Positions 45,804 through 56,583 of a stretch of 64,000 nt of DNA are shown piece by piece. Origin of the DNA: Kazachstania africana CBS 2517. Lineage: Eukaryota; Ascomycota; Saccharomycetes; Saccharomycetales; Saccharomycetaceae. Where the stretch lies: NCBI RefSeq assembly GCF_000304475.1, contig NC_018947.1, positions 634,453 to 698,452 of the forward strand. The letters are read 5' to 3'. Position numbers and translations under genes: made by a program. The notes under the pieces were generated by a model. It did no database searches, was not told the DNA's origin, and was given only the letters and a program-made list of their open reading frames with translations. The stretch's first letter is position 1; each line of letters begins with the position of its first letter.

Positions 45804-47699
45804 ATGCTTTCGATAAGGTCTAGTTTCAACGGTGTAGCGAGAAGAAGTTTCAGATCCACTTCAAGGCAGTGGAGGCAGTACAGTACAGATCACAACTCAC
45901 TGGCCGCCAAGTATCCTATAATTGACCACGAATACGATTGTGTAGTGGTAGGTGCAGGAGGTGCAGGATTAAGAGCTGCATTTGGACTGGCGGAAGCAGG
46001 GTTCAAAACTGCCTGTGTATCGAAATTGTTCCCAACAAGGTCCCATACGGTGGCAGCCCAAGGTGGTATAAATGCAGCTTTGGGGAATATGCATCCAGAT
46101 AATTGGAAGTGGCACATGTACGATACAGTAAAAGGCTCGGATTGGTTAGGGGATCAAGATTCTATACACTATATGACAAGAGAGGCACCTAAATCAATCA
46201 TAGAATTAGAGCATTTTGGCATGCCATTTTCGAGAAATAAAGAAGGAAGAATCTATCAAAGAGCATTTGGTGGTCAGTCTAAAGAATATGGTAAGGGAGG
46301 TCAAGCATATAGAACTTGCGCGGTTGCGGACAGAACGGGCCATGCCATGCTACACACTTTATATGGCCAAGCTTTGAATCATGACTGTAACTTCTTCATC
46401 GAATATTTTGCAATGGATTTGTTGACTCATAATGGTGAAGTTGTAGGGGTTATTGCATATAATCAAGAGGATGGCACTATTCATAGGTTCAAGGCTCATA
46501 AAACTGTAATCGCCACAGGCGGATATGGTAGAGCTTATTTCTCTTGTACCTCAGCACATACCTGCACTGGGGACGGTAATGCAATGGTAGCAAGAGCTGG
46601 TTATCCCTTGCAGGACTTGGAATTTGTTCAATTCCATCCTTCAGGTATATATGGCTCCGGCTGTCTAATTACGGAGGGTGCTCGTGGTGAAGGTGGATTT
46701 TTATTAAATTCTGAAGGTGAAAGATTCATGGAACGTTATGCGCCAACCGCAAAGGATTTGGCTAGTAGGGATGTTGTTTCTCGTGCTATTACAATGGAAA
46801 TTAGAGCAGGAAGAGGAGTGGGAAAAGAGAAGGATCATATATACTTGCAATTGAAGCACTTACCAGCTTCGGTACTCAAGGAAAGGTTGCCAGGGATTTC
46901 GGAAACCGCAGCCATTTTTGCTGGTGTAGATGTAACGAAGGAGCCCATACCTGTATTACCAACGGTTCATTATAATATGGGTGGTATTCCAACCAAATAT
47001 ACCGGAGAAGCTTTGACCGTTGATGAAAAAACTGGCGAAGATAAGGTTATTCCAGGATTGCTTGCCTGTGGTGAGGCTGCATGTGTTTCAGTCCATGGTG
47101 CAAATAGACTTGGTGCTAACTCTTTATTAGATCTTGTTGTATTTGGTCGTGCTGTGGCAAAAACAGTATCTAGCTCTTTACAGCCTGGGCTACCTCACAA
47201 GCCATTACCCGATGACATTGGTAAGGAATCGATTGCCAATTTAGACAAATTAAGAAATTCTAACGGTTCTAAATCCACCGCTCAAATCAGGTTAGAGATG
47301 CAGAAAGCCATGCAGAAGGATGTGTCCGTCTTTAGAACCCAAGAAACATTGGAGGAAGGTGTCAGAAATATTACAAATATTGCACGTTCCTTCAATGATG
47401 TTTGCGTTACCGATAAATCAATGATATGGAATTCTGATCTTGTGGAAACCTTGGAATTACAGAATTTGCTAACATGCGCTACTCAAACAGCCATATCAGC
47501 CGCCAATAGGAAAGAATCTCGTGGTGCACATGCAAGAGAAGATTATCCAAAGAGAGATGATGAAAACTGGATGAAACATACGTTATCGTGGCAAAAGGAT
47601 TTGAATGATCCGGTTAAGTTGAATTATAGAAATGTGATTTACAAAACTTTAGATGAAAATGAATGTCCTTCGGTACCACCAGCCATCAGATCATACTAG
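45804..47699 (+). CDS. SDH1: Succinate dehydrogenase flavoprotein subunit
   Basis: Catalytic subunit of complex II; it oxidises succinate to fumarate in the mitochondrial matrix and passes electrons to Sdh2. The ATG at 45804 gives 631 residues (640 in S. cerevisiae). The presequence is rich in R and S ([27 protein letters not shown]). The FAD-binding [10 protein letters not shown] is at 50-59, and H81 in SHTVAAQGG is the residue that binds FAD covalently. Active-site sequences such as [25 protein letters not shown] and [20 protein letters not shown] are intact. S. cerevisiae has SDH1 (YKL148C) and a diverged duplicate YJL045W; the next gene here, GYP6, is the neighbour of YJL045W, so this could be the YJL045W-position copy carrying the main function. 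Confidence 0.95.
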   Translation: MLSIRSSFNGVARRSFRSTSRQWRQYSTDHNSLAAKYPIIDHEYDCVVVGAGGAGLRAAFGLAEAGFKTACVSKLFPTRSHTVAAQGGINAALGNMHPDNWKWHMYDTVKGSDWLGDQDSIHYMTREAPKSIIELEHFGMPFSRNKEGRIYQRAFGGQSKEYGKGGQAYRTCAVADRTGHAMLHTLYGQALNHDCNFFIEYFAMDLLTHNGEVVGVIAYNQEDGTIHRFKAHKTVIATGGYGRAYFSCTSAHTCTGDGNAMVARAGYPLQDLEFVQFHPSGIYGSGCLITEGARGEGGFLLNSEGERFMERYAPTAKDLASRDVVSRAITMEIRAGRGVGKEKDHIYLQLKHLPASVLKERLPGISETAAIFAGVDVTKEPIPVLPTVHYNMGGIPTKYTGEALTVDEKTGEDKVIPGLLACGEAACVSVHGANRLGANSLLDLVVFGRAVAKTVSSSLQPGLPHKPLPDDIGKESIANLDKLRNSNGSKSTAQIRLEMQKAMQKDVSVFRTQETLEEGVRNITNIARSFNDVCVTDKSMIWNSDLVETLELQNLLTCATQTAISAANRKESRGAHAREDYPKRDDENWMKHTLSWQKDLNDPVKLNYRNVIYKTLDENECPSVPPAIRSY

Positions 47700-47778
47700 A
47701 TTTACATGCATTACTTATTATCAAAGAAAAAATTCATGTTTTATTTCCATATTCAATTTATTTATGTATTCAATTTAT

Positions 47779-49026
47779 TTATTTATTTAGAGATCTAGCC
47801 ACTCTTTGACGTAATTTATTTTCAATTCTCTGTCTATTCGGATCAATTGATTTATTATTTGCTTTCATGAAGTCAGTAACAATTGATTTCATGCCATTGA
47901 GATTTTTATAACTCCATAATTCACATAATGTTCCAGAAATTTTGCATATTGATAAAATATCAATTTTTTTCTTAGCATAATCGTCTTTAAAATGTAACAT
48001 GAATTCTATCAAATCATCGTTATCATGACTGTCTATCATTGAAATTTCATCATGCACATTGGTAAGCAGCATTATAATAATACAAGTCATCAGAATTTTC
48101 AACTGATAATTAAACGTCAAAATATGATCCCAAAGAATCAAGGAATCGTTCATGGATAGTTCCCTTATGAATAATAATCTAGTCCATCTAATCAGCCATA
48201 TTAAATTCGAGTGTGCATTGAGTCTTTTATTATAGAAAATGGTGTAGAGACTTGGTGAGACAACTTGTAAGATGGGTATAAAATAATTCTTTTCCCAATT
48301 AAGTAGGTTAGTCTCGTTATAGAATGTGGGGGCTAGTTGATTCATTAACTTGCTGTAAATGACCAGTGTAGCTTTAGAAGTATTTGCATGTGAAGAGACA
48401 AGTGAATGAAGTTGTAAATAAATGACACCCAAAATTTCGTGATAGCCCTGTTTATAAGAAAATCTTTGCTCTGTAAGAGGCAATCCACTCCTATTGGAAA
48501 GTACCAGGTAACTGAGCATTATTTGTTTCATTTGAGAATGGACCTCAGATTTTTGGAAAATTTCATCCAACAGCAGCCTCGACAAGTCCAAATCAATGAT
48601 CTCAAGAGTATCCTCCAGGGACATGTCACCATCGTTTCCATTTGGATCCTCTGCACTATGCAAAGGATGCGTATGCACTTCCCTTGGAGTCAATTTCTTT
48701 ATACCATTAGTTATCTTCTTCAACCCCGTCGGCACCCTAGAAGTACCACGATGCTGTGAAACGCTCCCTACTGTAGCATCATCAGTCGCTGTCTTTTCGG
48801 CAGATATGTCAGGAATCGCTATTAACTCATAATCCTCGTGTCTAACGTCATTATAGTCACCTTCGTCTACATGCAGCAGCAAGCTTTTCCACAGCCAACC
48901 TCTAGCCTTTCGGGACAATATCTGGTCATTACTGAACGTATACAGCTCGTTCTTCCACACCCCATTGGCAATCAGCTGCTCCCGTGTACTATACTTCTTA
49001 ATGATCCTCTGCACCAGCTCAGCCAT
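47779..49026 (-). CDS. GYP6: Rab GTPase-activating protein Gyp6 (TBC domain)
   Basis: A 415-residue TBC-domain protein that in S. cerevisiae (458 aa) stimulates GTP hydrolysis by the Rab Ypt6 in Golgi/endosome traffic. The start is the ATG at 49026 (MAELVQRIIKKYSTREQL); the frame extends three codons further only from a TTG. The TBC core begins near residue 30 (RKARGWLWKSLLL); the arginine finger is probably in DLDLSRLLLDEIF and the glutamine finger is in YKQGYHEILGVIY near 195. The rest is helical, and the C-terminus is basic (RIENKLRQRVARSLNK). The gene converges with SDH1 and diverges from MHP1, as YJL044C does near YJL042W. Confidence 0.88.
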   Translation of the reverse strand: MAELVQRIIKKYSTREQLIANGVWKNELYTFSNDQILSRKARGWLWKSLLLHVDEGDYNDVRHEDYELIAIPDISAEKTATDDATVGSVSQHRGTSRVPTGLKKITNGIKKLTPREVHTHPLHSAEDPNGNDGDMSLEDTLEIIDLDLSRLLLDEIFQKSEVHSQMKQIMLSYLVLSNRSGLPLTEQRFSYKQGYHEILGVIYLQLHSLVSSHANTSKATLVIYSKLMNQLAPTFYNETNLLNWEKNYFIPILQVVSPSLYTIFYNKRLNAHSNLIWLIRWTRLLFIRELSMNDSLILWDHILTFNYQLKILMTCIIIMLLTNVHDEISMIDSHDNDDLIEFMLHFKDDYAKKKIDILSICKISGTLCELWSYKNLNGMKSIVTDFMKANNKSIDPNRQRIENKLRQRVARSLNK

Positions 49027-49213
49027 CCCATCCAACTACTAGCTCATCGAATACTGACTGGCATCACACTCAATTTATTCATATCACTTTAAATTTTTCA
49101 ACTATTCTTGTTCCGTTTTAGGGAACTCCATTTCCTAATACAGCACAAAATACCGAAACAAGTAACATATTGCTGTTTCCGGTAAGATGTTTCCACTTCC
49201 GGCTCGTTCCTTG

Positions 49214-49223
49214 CCCAATAAGG
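49214..49223. promoter_or_regulatory. CArG/P-box match upstream of MHP1
   Basis: CCCAATAAGG fits the Mcm1 P-box CCYAATNNGG and lies 153-162 bp upstream of MHP1 and 188 bp upstream of GYP6. The same 12-mer CCCAATAAGGAA occurs upstream of the AVT gene at 63633. Confidence 0.35.
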
Positions 49224-49375
49224 AAACTTGCACGAATAACGCAATATTTCGCTGCGAGAAAAGGAGAGAAGCCTTTCTAAACAGAGGGAGGTTTTTAAGA
49301 AGTTGGAACCACAATTAGACATATTTGAGTTGTATCTGAGATCTCTGCAACTTGGAACTGCCGGACAGTAAAAGT

Positions 49376-52300
49376 ATGGATCCTAAGGACACTCAAAATA
49401 TATTAAAGGAACATAATGTCCCCGTTGTGGATGTGGACTGGGTGATAAGGTCGAAAGTTAAAGATAAAGAGAAGTCTGAACGTAAAGATGGCGAGAGCAA
49501 AGGCACCGGTGACAATGGTGGCAACCTGTTCAAGGATAGTTATCTCGAATCTGAGAGTCTAAGTGAAGTGAAGAAAACCAGTAGTAACGAGGATATTGAA
49601 ACCACGGAGATTGATTCCTCGCATGTAATAGATTCAAGGGCCGATGACTTACCACCTGCGGGACTGCAGCTAAGAAGGACGCAATCTGAATCCATAGCTG
49701 ATACGGGGAATTACAGGATGAGAAGTGGGTCTGTGGATTCGAGAAGTGAAAAGAAATCTGGGTTTTTGAGAAGTCTTTTCAGCCGTAAGAGATCTCAATC
49801 CCAATCCCAACCTACTTCCAGAACGCAGACGCCTCCTCCATCTTTAACTGTAGACACTAAAACTAAAAGGTCAGCCAGCATAGCTACTCCTTCAAAAAAT
49901 AGCCGTTTAGCTGAAGAAAGTAATACTCAGCGTGGAGAGCGTGCTCTCCCCGGTCAAGAGAATACTAGATCCCAAAATTTGGCGAGGAGTAAAGAAGAGT
50001 CCGTACATCATCATTATCACCATCATCACCACAGGGACTCTTACTCTGGTGGTGAATCATGTCAGGTTTCTGAGAATAATAAATTTGGAAATACAAAGGA
50101 AGATAAGAGATTGATGGAATTTTTGAAGTATTATAAGTCTAAAAATTATTCAGTCTCTGCATTTAAAGATACTGCTTCAAGCTCCACGAAACGAGCTTTA
50201 TTCTCTATAGTAGACGATAACAACGAAGGCTACGAAAATATTTACTCGAAAGAGAACAGTAGTAAAAAATTTGATGTCAAAGGGAGGCCTATCCCACCTC
50301 ATCCAGATACGTCAAAGCTGCCTTCTGCCATAAAAGCATCAACAAATAATATCTCGACAGATACTAGTAACAATAGAAGTAATACTACCCTCGATAGCGA
50401 ATCCTCGGCGACTCCATTATCTGCGAATTATAACTCAAATAAATTTGGTGCTTTCTTAAAAAAAGTGACCTCATACGGTAATTCCAATGTCAATGTTCCT
50501 GATTCAACCGCTGTAGCAACAAATGTGACTAAAAATCCCTCTAAGTCTAACTTGAAGAACGATTCAAAACTATTTGATCCTGCTAAGGCATCCGCTGTAC
50601 CAGGATTAGAAGACATGGGAACTTTAAAACATGTCTCATTTGCAACTAACACGTACTTCAATGATCCTCCGCAACAAATTTGCAGTAAGCATCCAAGAAA
50701 GGGAGAGGTAGAAGTAAAATCAAACGGTTCCGTCATAATTCATAAGTTATCTCCCGAAGAAAAAAGGAAAATAATGGAAGAATCGAGTACAGGTATCGTG
50801 GTTGGAGGTTCCGGTCAATTAAAGTTACTTTCTCCTAACTTAAGTTTGTGTAGTTTGAAAAAAAAAGAAGAGGGCAGACCACAACAAAATAATGACACAG
50901 AAGGGAAGAAAAATGATGTAGTTCTTGACTCACAAACAAGGAACATTAGAGTAGCTGCTGCAGAAGCTGCTGCAGAAGCAAGAGCTAAGGATTCTCCCGG
51001 TATTAATGAAGATGATGTTAAAGTGAGTAAGACTGCATCACATTTGACCATCGATAAGCCAATGATCACAAGACGTTCCTCGTCAAACACACTTTTATCA
51101 ACCATGCCATCTTCCGCATCATTGCCATCCATGAGCTCCACTTCAGATGACGAGATGATCCCACCACCAAACATAAAAATTCCTCATGATGTTGTATACA
51201 CTAGATGTTGCCATTTGAGAGAGATTCTACCTATACCTGCCACTTTGAAACAACTTACCCCGGGGTCTACAGACCCAATCCCATTATTACAACTGCGTAA
51301 TCCAAGACCATCCATGGTTGAAATTTGGTCTTTCTCTGATTTCATTAGAGTTTCTCCGATCTCATGTATATCTCTGGACGGTGTTAGTCTATCAGTGGAA
51401 ATGCTAAAAACAATATTGAGTGCACTAGCCAACAAGGCTAATTTTGAAAAATTGTCGCTTCGTAATACTCCATTGGACGAAGAAGGTTGGAAATTACTGG
51501 CATATTTTATTTCCCATTCAAAGGCATTGAATGCTCTAGATTTGACAATGGTTCCTCAAATCAAGACCAATGTTCAAAAACCATCAAAATCTTCACTGAG
51601 AAATAAGAATAACATTACTCGTATGGAATGTAACTTAGATAATAGATCCGATATGAATTGGAATTTGATGGCGGGTGCCATAACCTTCAAAGGAGGTGTA
51701 GAGGAGTTGGTTTTATCAGGAGCAAAGATGACCGTATCACAATTTAAGATTTTCATTGAAGTTGCATGTGTCAAAACTACAAGATTGGGGTTGGCATATA
51801 ATGATTTGACTTTAGAACAATGTGAAATCCTCGCCAAATGGTTGGTAAATTCCAATGTCATTGGTCTAGATATCGGATTCAATGATTTATCTGGTAAATT
51901 AGAAGCGTTCCGTGAAGCTGTCTGGAATAAGATTTATAAAGAGGGAAAGAAAAATGTTTTCAGGTATCTTTCATTGAATGGAACAAATTTACAAGTCAAT
52001 GAGAACGATACAAGTAAAACCAATGATGTGTTGAAATTGATAAGTACCCTGAGTTATGCAGAAGATTTGAGGTTTCTGGATTTATCCAACAATCCGAAAA
52101 TGTTCCCACATTGTTTAAGCACATTGATGAATACATTACCTGTTTTCGTTTCACTATTAAGACTTCATTTGGATTATAACGGGATGTCTTCGACGGATGT
52201 TGTGACATTAGCAGAGATTCTACCATTATGTACCAAGCTGAAGTATTTTTCCATGTTAGGTACTCCATTAGATTTGGCCGCTAGTAAAGCAATGGCGGAA

Positions 52301-53434
52301 GTTATGAAAAAAAATTCCTCTTTGATTACATTGGATATTGACTATATTTATGTCCCAGAAAAGATCAAAGATCAAATTTCTTTGTACACCATGAATAACA
52401 TTCAAAACGAGTTGACTAGGGTTAAGGAAAATGACACTCAAAAGCCTGATTTCATTAATAACGCAGACGCCAAAAAGAGAAAAGACGCTGCTTACAATTT
52501 GAAGAAGCAATTGGTGATGCTGCTCACTGAAGACCTTGATAACGTTGACAGAGAGGAATATAATCAAACAGTGAAAAAATTTATTATCAGGCTATCTATA
52601 GCCAGAGAAAAGATTACTAAGGTTGTCCAGGACTTGTTTTCCTTAAGGCTTCAAGGGGAATTAAATTTTGAAGGTAAAGAAACTCTAATTAGACTTTGTG
52701 TCATTGATGCAAGTCTTGAAAAAGGAACACGATTATTGAAAGAAAGAACAGATCATAAGGATTCTATGGAAATAATGAATGAACCACGTTCTCCTGACGG
52801 CACCGCTCAAAGAGAAGCCATTCTGGAATTTTCTTCTTTTGGCAGAACGGGCCATACTGCACTATTACCTTTCAGTTCCGCTCAAATTGAAAAAACATCC
52901 AATGATGCAGAAGACGCTGTACCGTTGACGGAGAGTCCTGAACCTGAACATTTGAAGCCTTCTGTTCCAAATGAAGAAACAGGTGAGGAACATCATGATT
53001 CCTTACCAAACACAGTATCTCAGGAAGAGAGGGACGCATTAGGGCGTGCTGCAGAAAGCATGGATAGTGATCAAATCAAAGAATTCTTGTTGAGAAGTGA
53101 TGTAGCGTCTGTAATCAACGCAATTGATGAGTTACATAGGCAAGGCTATCATCTCCATCACATATTCAAAAGACAAGGGGGAAATTGTCCAGAGAAAAAC
53201 TGTCTGAACGTGTCAGATTCCTCAAGCGCAGATTTTGAAGGACTTCACCAATCGAAAACTGAAGAATCTCAGCCGGTAGAGAAGTTAGGCGACGTTGCCG
53301 TACTAAACTCCAAGGACTACAAAAATACATGGACTCTCAAGAAGAGGAAGCCATCAGCGCAGCATATGACCAAGTGCTGGATAAGTTGGAACGCAAGAGA
53401 GTACCTAAACAGCATGAAAATTCATAAACTATGA
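49376..53434 (+). CDS. MHP1: Mhp1-like microtubule-associated protein with leucine-rich repeats
   Basis: A very large cytoplasmic protein at the position of MHP1 (YJL042W), between GYP6 and NSP1; Mhp1 of S. cerevisiae is an essential microtubule-associated protein of about 1,400 residues. The ATG at 49376 gives 1,352 residues. The N-terminal ~550 are polar, with SR-, basic- and histidine-rich stretches (nine or more His near 205-216). Then follow PHDVVYTRCCHLREILPIPATLKQL and a region of leucine-rich repeats (about 670-1000, such as LRFLDLSNNPKMFP). The last 35 residues of the open frame look unrelated to the family: one extra A in the run 53321-53325 would give a tail EEEAISAAYDQVLDKLERKR ending at 53427 instead. 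The true C-terminus is therefore probably that one. Confidence 0.78.
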   Translation: MDPKDTQNILKEHNVPVVDVDWVIRSKVKDKEKSERKDGESKGTGDNGGNLFKDSYLESESLSEVKKTSSNEDIETTEIDSSHVIDSRADDLPPAGLQLRRTQSESIADTGNYRMRSGSVDSRSEKKSGFLRSLFSRKRSQSQSQPTSRTQTPPPSLTVDTKTKRSASIATPSKNSRLAEESNTQRGERALPGQENTRSQNLARSKEESVHHHYHHHHHRDSYSGGESCQVSENNKFGNTKEDKRLMEFLKYYKSKNYSVSAFKDTASSSTKRALFSIVDDNNEGYENIYSKENSSKKFDVKGRPIPPHPDTSKLPSAIKASTNNISTDTSNNRSNTTLDSESSATPLSANYNSNKFGAFLKKVTSYGNSNVNVPDSTAVATNVTKNPSKSNLKNDSKLFDPAKASAVPGLEDMGTLKHVSFATNTYFNDPPQQICSKHPRKGEVEVKSNGSVIIHKLSPEEKRKIMEESSTGIVVGGSGQLKLLSPNLSLCSLKKKEEGRPQQNNDTEGKKNDVVLDSQTRNIRVAAAEAAAEARAKDSPGINEDDVKVSKTASHLTIDKPMITRRSSSNTLLSTMPSSASLPSMSSTSDDEMIPPPNIKIPHDVVYTRCCHLREILPIPATLKQLTPGSTDPIPLLQLRNPRPSMVEIWSFSDFIRVSPISCISLDGVSLSVEMLKTILSALANKANFEKLSLRNTPLDEEGWKLLAYFISHSKALNALDLTMVPQIKTNVQKPSKSSLRNKNNITRMECNLDNRSDMNWNLMAGAITFKGGVEELVLSGAKMTVSQFKIFIEVACVKTTRLGLAYNDLTLEQCEILAKWLVNSNVIGLDIGFNDLSGKLEAFREAVWNKIYKEGKKNVFRYLSLNGTNLQVNENDTSKTNDVLKLISTLSYAEDLRFLDLSNNPKMFPHCLSTLMNTLPVFVSLLRLHLDYNGMSSTDVVTLAEILPLCTKLKYFSMLGTPLDLAASKAMAEVMKKNSSLITLDIDYIYVPEKIKDQISLYTMNNIQNELTRVKENDTQKPDFINNADAKKRKDAAYNLKKQLVMLLTEDLDNVDREEYNQTVKKFIIRLSIAREKITKVVQDLFSLRLQGELNFEGKETLIRLCVIDASLEKGTRLLKERTDHKDSMEIMNEPRSPDGTAQREAILEFSSFGRTGHTALLPFSSAQIEKTSNDAEDAVPLTESPEPEHLKPSVPNEETGEEHHDSLPNTVSQEERDALGRAAESMDSDQIKEFLLRSDVASVINAIDELHRQGYHLHHIFKRQGGNCPEKNCLNVSDSSSADFEGLHQSKTEESQPVEKLGDVAVLNSKDYKNTWTLKKRKPSAQHMTKCWISWNAREYLNSMKIHKL

Positions 53435-53631
53435 CATACTTCATAATTGTATAATTATAATTAAATCTATTAGCATTTATTCTCACGCGCGTTGTTACCC
53501 GCACGAACGTTTTTTCTTGTATATAGAAAAAAATTCGAAATCGAAATCGTACGTATAGGTGAATAGGTGAAGAGACTATAGAGATTTGTGGAGATAACCA
53601 GACCAATTGGAGTAAATAGTCTTCGTTAAAT

Positions 53632-56382
53632 AGTATGTGAATCTTTAATATGTCAGAGATTGTTTTCTGCTTTAGAAGATATTCTTTTGCGGCTTCTAGG
53701 AAGACTAGCGTATAAGATATCTCTTAACATTTATGTTTGATCAGTCCAAAGAACTTTACTAACAAAAGATTATACATATTGCAAACAGTGAATTTTAGTA
53801 CACCAAATAATAAGCCATTTGGTAATGCTGGTACTGGAAACCAGAACGATGCTAGCAAGCCAGCCTTTGGGTTTGGTACTAATGTGAATAATACTCAACC
53901 AACGTTTGGATTTGGTAATAATAGCAATAATGGTACTACTAATAATCAAAGTAAACCGGCCTTTGGGTTTGGAACTCAGTCTTCCACTGGACAATCAGCT
54001 TTTGGCACTGCTACCAACAGTACAACACCGGCATTTGGCTTCGGCAATACTTCTACAAACACAAATGATTCTAAACCTGCCTTTGGAGGCTTCGGTACAG
54101 CGCAAACCAACACCACAGCTACGTCCCAACCAACCTTTGGTGGATTCGGCTCAGCGGTTAATAATACCACCAACGCATCAAAGCCAGCGTTTGGTGGTTT
54201 TGGTTCTTCCGCAACTACTACCAACACTACTAGTGCGGATGCCTCAAAACCAACATTTGGTGGTTTTGGTTCAGCTGGAACAGCTAATACTAGTACTGGT
54301 GGTACTTCACAGCCTACATTTGGTGGTTTTGGCTCCAGTAATAATACTGTTGCTGCCACGGGAGATACTTCCAAACCAGCATTTGGCGGTTTTGGTCAAT
54401 CTGCTTCTGGTTCTGATGCCTCCAAGCCGGCTTTCGGTGGTTTTGGTGCCGCTTCTAATAGTGCTACAACAGATGCTGCCGAACCAGCTTTCGGTGGTTT
54501 CGGTGCTGCCGCTACCAATACAACAGCTGCAGCACAGCCAGCGTTTGGAGGCATTGGAGCTTCTACGACTGCTACAGCCAAGCCAGCATTTGGTGCCCAG
54601 GCACCAACATCAGCATCCACTGATGCCCCAAAACCTGCTTTTGGTGGTCTTTCTTCTGCTGCCACTACTACTCCTGGCAGTACCTTTGGCCAAACTGCAG
54701 CGGCATCTACTGCAAACACAACAAAGCCAGCATTCAGTGGTTTTGGAGCCAGTACCACGGCTAGCGATAAACCTACAGCAGCTACTACTACAGCATCCAC
54801 CGGGTTCAACTTTGGAGCGAAGACAGATAACGGTACGACGTCTGCCCCAACATTGGGATTTTCCATAGGAGGCTCCACAGAAAAGAAAGACGATGCTAAA
54901 GCAGCATTTTCTTTTGGTGCCAAGAAAGAATCGGAGACTAAACCTGTAGCTACACCTTCATTTTCCCTAACAGCTACTGAGAAGAAGGATGAGCCAGCTA
55001 AGCCAGCTTTTTCATTCGGTGCTAAAAAGGATGAGAAAGAACAGTCAGCATCTGCCACTACATTTTCTCTTGGTGGTGCTGAGAAGAAAGAACCCTCACC
55101 CGCATCAGGGTTCTCCTTTGGTGCTAAGAAGACAGAGGATACTAAGCCTGCTGCCATTTCTGCACCATCCTTTTCTCTAGGAAGTGCTGCTAAAAAGGAC
55201 GACGAAGCTAAGCCAGCTTTCTCCTTTGGTGCTAAGAAAGATGAGGAAAAGAAGGATGAAGCTGCCAAGCCTGCCTTCTCTTTTGGTGCTAAGAAGGATG
55301 ACGATAAGAAGGATGAAGCTGCCAAGCCTGCGTTCTCCTTTGGTGCTAAGAAGGATGAAGATAAGAAGGATGAGGCTGCCATTTCTGCACCATCCTTTTC
55401 TCTAGGAAGTGCTGCTAAAAAGGACGACGAAGCTAAGCCAGCTTTCTCCTTTGGTGCTAAGAAAGATGAGGAAAAGAAGGATGAGGCTGCTAAGCCTGCG
55501 TTCTCTTTTGGTACTAAGAAGGATGAAGATAAGAAGGAAGCTCCAAAGGTCGGATTTGCCTTCGGTGCAAAGAATGAAGAAGACAAGAAGGAAGCTCCAA
55601 AACTTGGCATCTCATTCGGTGCTAAGAAAGAGGAGGACAAGAAGGATGAAGCCAAACCAGCTATTTCTTTTGGTGCCAAGAAAGAAGACGATAAGAAATC
55701 AGAGACTGCCAATATCGGTTTAGCCGATGGTAAGAACTTAACTACTAAAGAAGTTGAATTGAAACCTATTTCGCTTGATAATAAAACTTTAGACGACCTA
55801 ATAACGAGATGGACCAACCAATTAACCAAAAGTGCTATACATTTCAATGAATATTCAAAAAAGGTCAATGAATGGGATGAAATGCTCGTTAGTGGTGGTG
55901 AACAAATCAATCAATTATATTCAGAGACTTTATTAGCCGAGCAAACGCAAAACAGAATCGATCAAACACTACAGTACATTGAAAGACAGCAGGAAGAATT
56001 AGAAACTTTCTTGAATAATTATGAGAAGAAGACCGAGTCTCTCATGGCAGATGTGTTATCCACGACATCTTCAGGAAACGCCACTGCAAACAATAACGAC
56101 GAAAGAAGACAACAAGCCTATCATACGGCAGAGAACTTGGACGAAAACTTAAACTCATTATCTTTGAACCTATCCACTTTAATCAAAGAAATCAACGAAG
56201 TCAGCACTACGTTCAATAAGACTACAAGTATAAATCTAAAGAACCAAGACGAAAACACACAATTGGTAAAATTGTTGAACATACATTTGGATGCGCTCAA
56301 GTCTTTGGATAACAACTCTACTCTGCTTGAACAAAAGATCAAGACCATAGCCAAAGGATCTCATCTAAAAACAGCTGTATAA
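53632..56382 (+). CDS. NSP1: FG-nucleoporin Nsp1, start codon split by an intron
   Basis: A nuclear-pore protein present in the central transport channel (with Nup49, Nup57) and in the Nup82 complex. The open frame from 53737 has no proper start: the expected [11 protein letters not shown] begins at a GTG. Splicing from GTATGT at 53633 to CAG at 53786-53788 joins the A at 53632 to TGAATTTT and makes the ATG, so exon 1 supplies a single coding base, as recorded for S. cerevisiae NSP1. The protein is 864 residues: FG repeats of GGFG type (1-~310), FSFGAKK repeats with KKDE spacers (~350-640), and a heptad-rich coiled coil (~665-864, [20 protein letters not shown] onward). A 225-bp repeat duplication lies in the second zone. 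RPT1 follows in tandem. Confidence 0.93.
53633..53788 (+). other. NSP1: Intron inside the NSP1 start codon
   Basis: A 156-nt intron with GTATGT at 53633-53638, TACTAAC at 53757-53763 and CAG at 53786-53788. It separates the A of the ATG from the TG. Confidence 0.92.
55150..55570 (+). repeat. 225-bp direct duplication in NSP1
   Basis: The sequence from 55150 recurs from 55375 with a period of 225 bp (75 codons) and only a few differences, covering the protein stretch [20 protein letters not shown] and the following FSFGAKK repeats. It looks like a recent unequal exchange within the repeat array. Confidence 0.85.
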
Positions 56383-56496
56383 TAATATAAGTATTTAATC
56401 AAAAAGTCAAATTTTTCTATTCAAATCCTCTCCGCGGACTGTTTTGTTATTTTTTCGCAAAATTACGAATATTGCAAAAGTTAAAGGTCAAAAAGT

Positions 56497-56505
56497 TTTG
56501 CCACC
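56497..56505 (-). promoter_or_regulatory. PACE element (Rpn4 site) upstream of RPT1
   Basis: TTTGCCACC, the reverse of GGTGGCAAA, lies 79-87 bp upstream of the RPT1 ATG. This is the standard Rpn4 site of proteasome genes and confirms that the element is used in this species. Confidence 0.85.
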
Positions 56506-56583
56506 CAAGAGGAAGTTAAATAAGTTTACATTACAGAATCAGCAAGGCAAGACCTAGAGTTTATATATATAAAAGCTATTAAG

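Noticed and set aside
53906..54868. 320-codon open frame overlapping NSP1 in another plus frame
   Set aside because: It is leucine/glutamine-rich translation of the FG repeats in the wrong frame, and NSP1 is certain there.
54396..55910. 504-codon open frame on the strand opposite NSP1
   Set aside because: It mirrors the regular GCT/AAG codon repeats of NSP1, which leave few stops on the other strand. The product is low-complexity and has no known counterpart.
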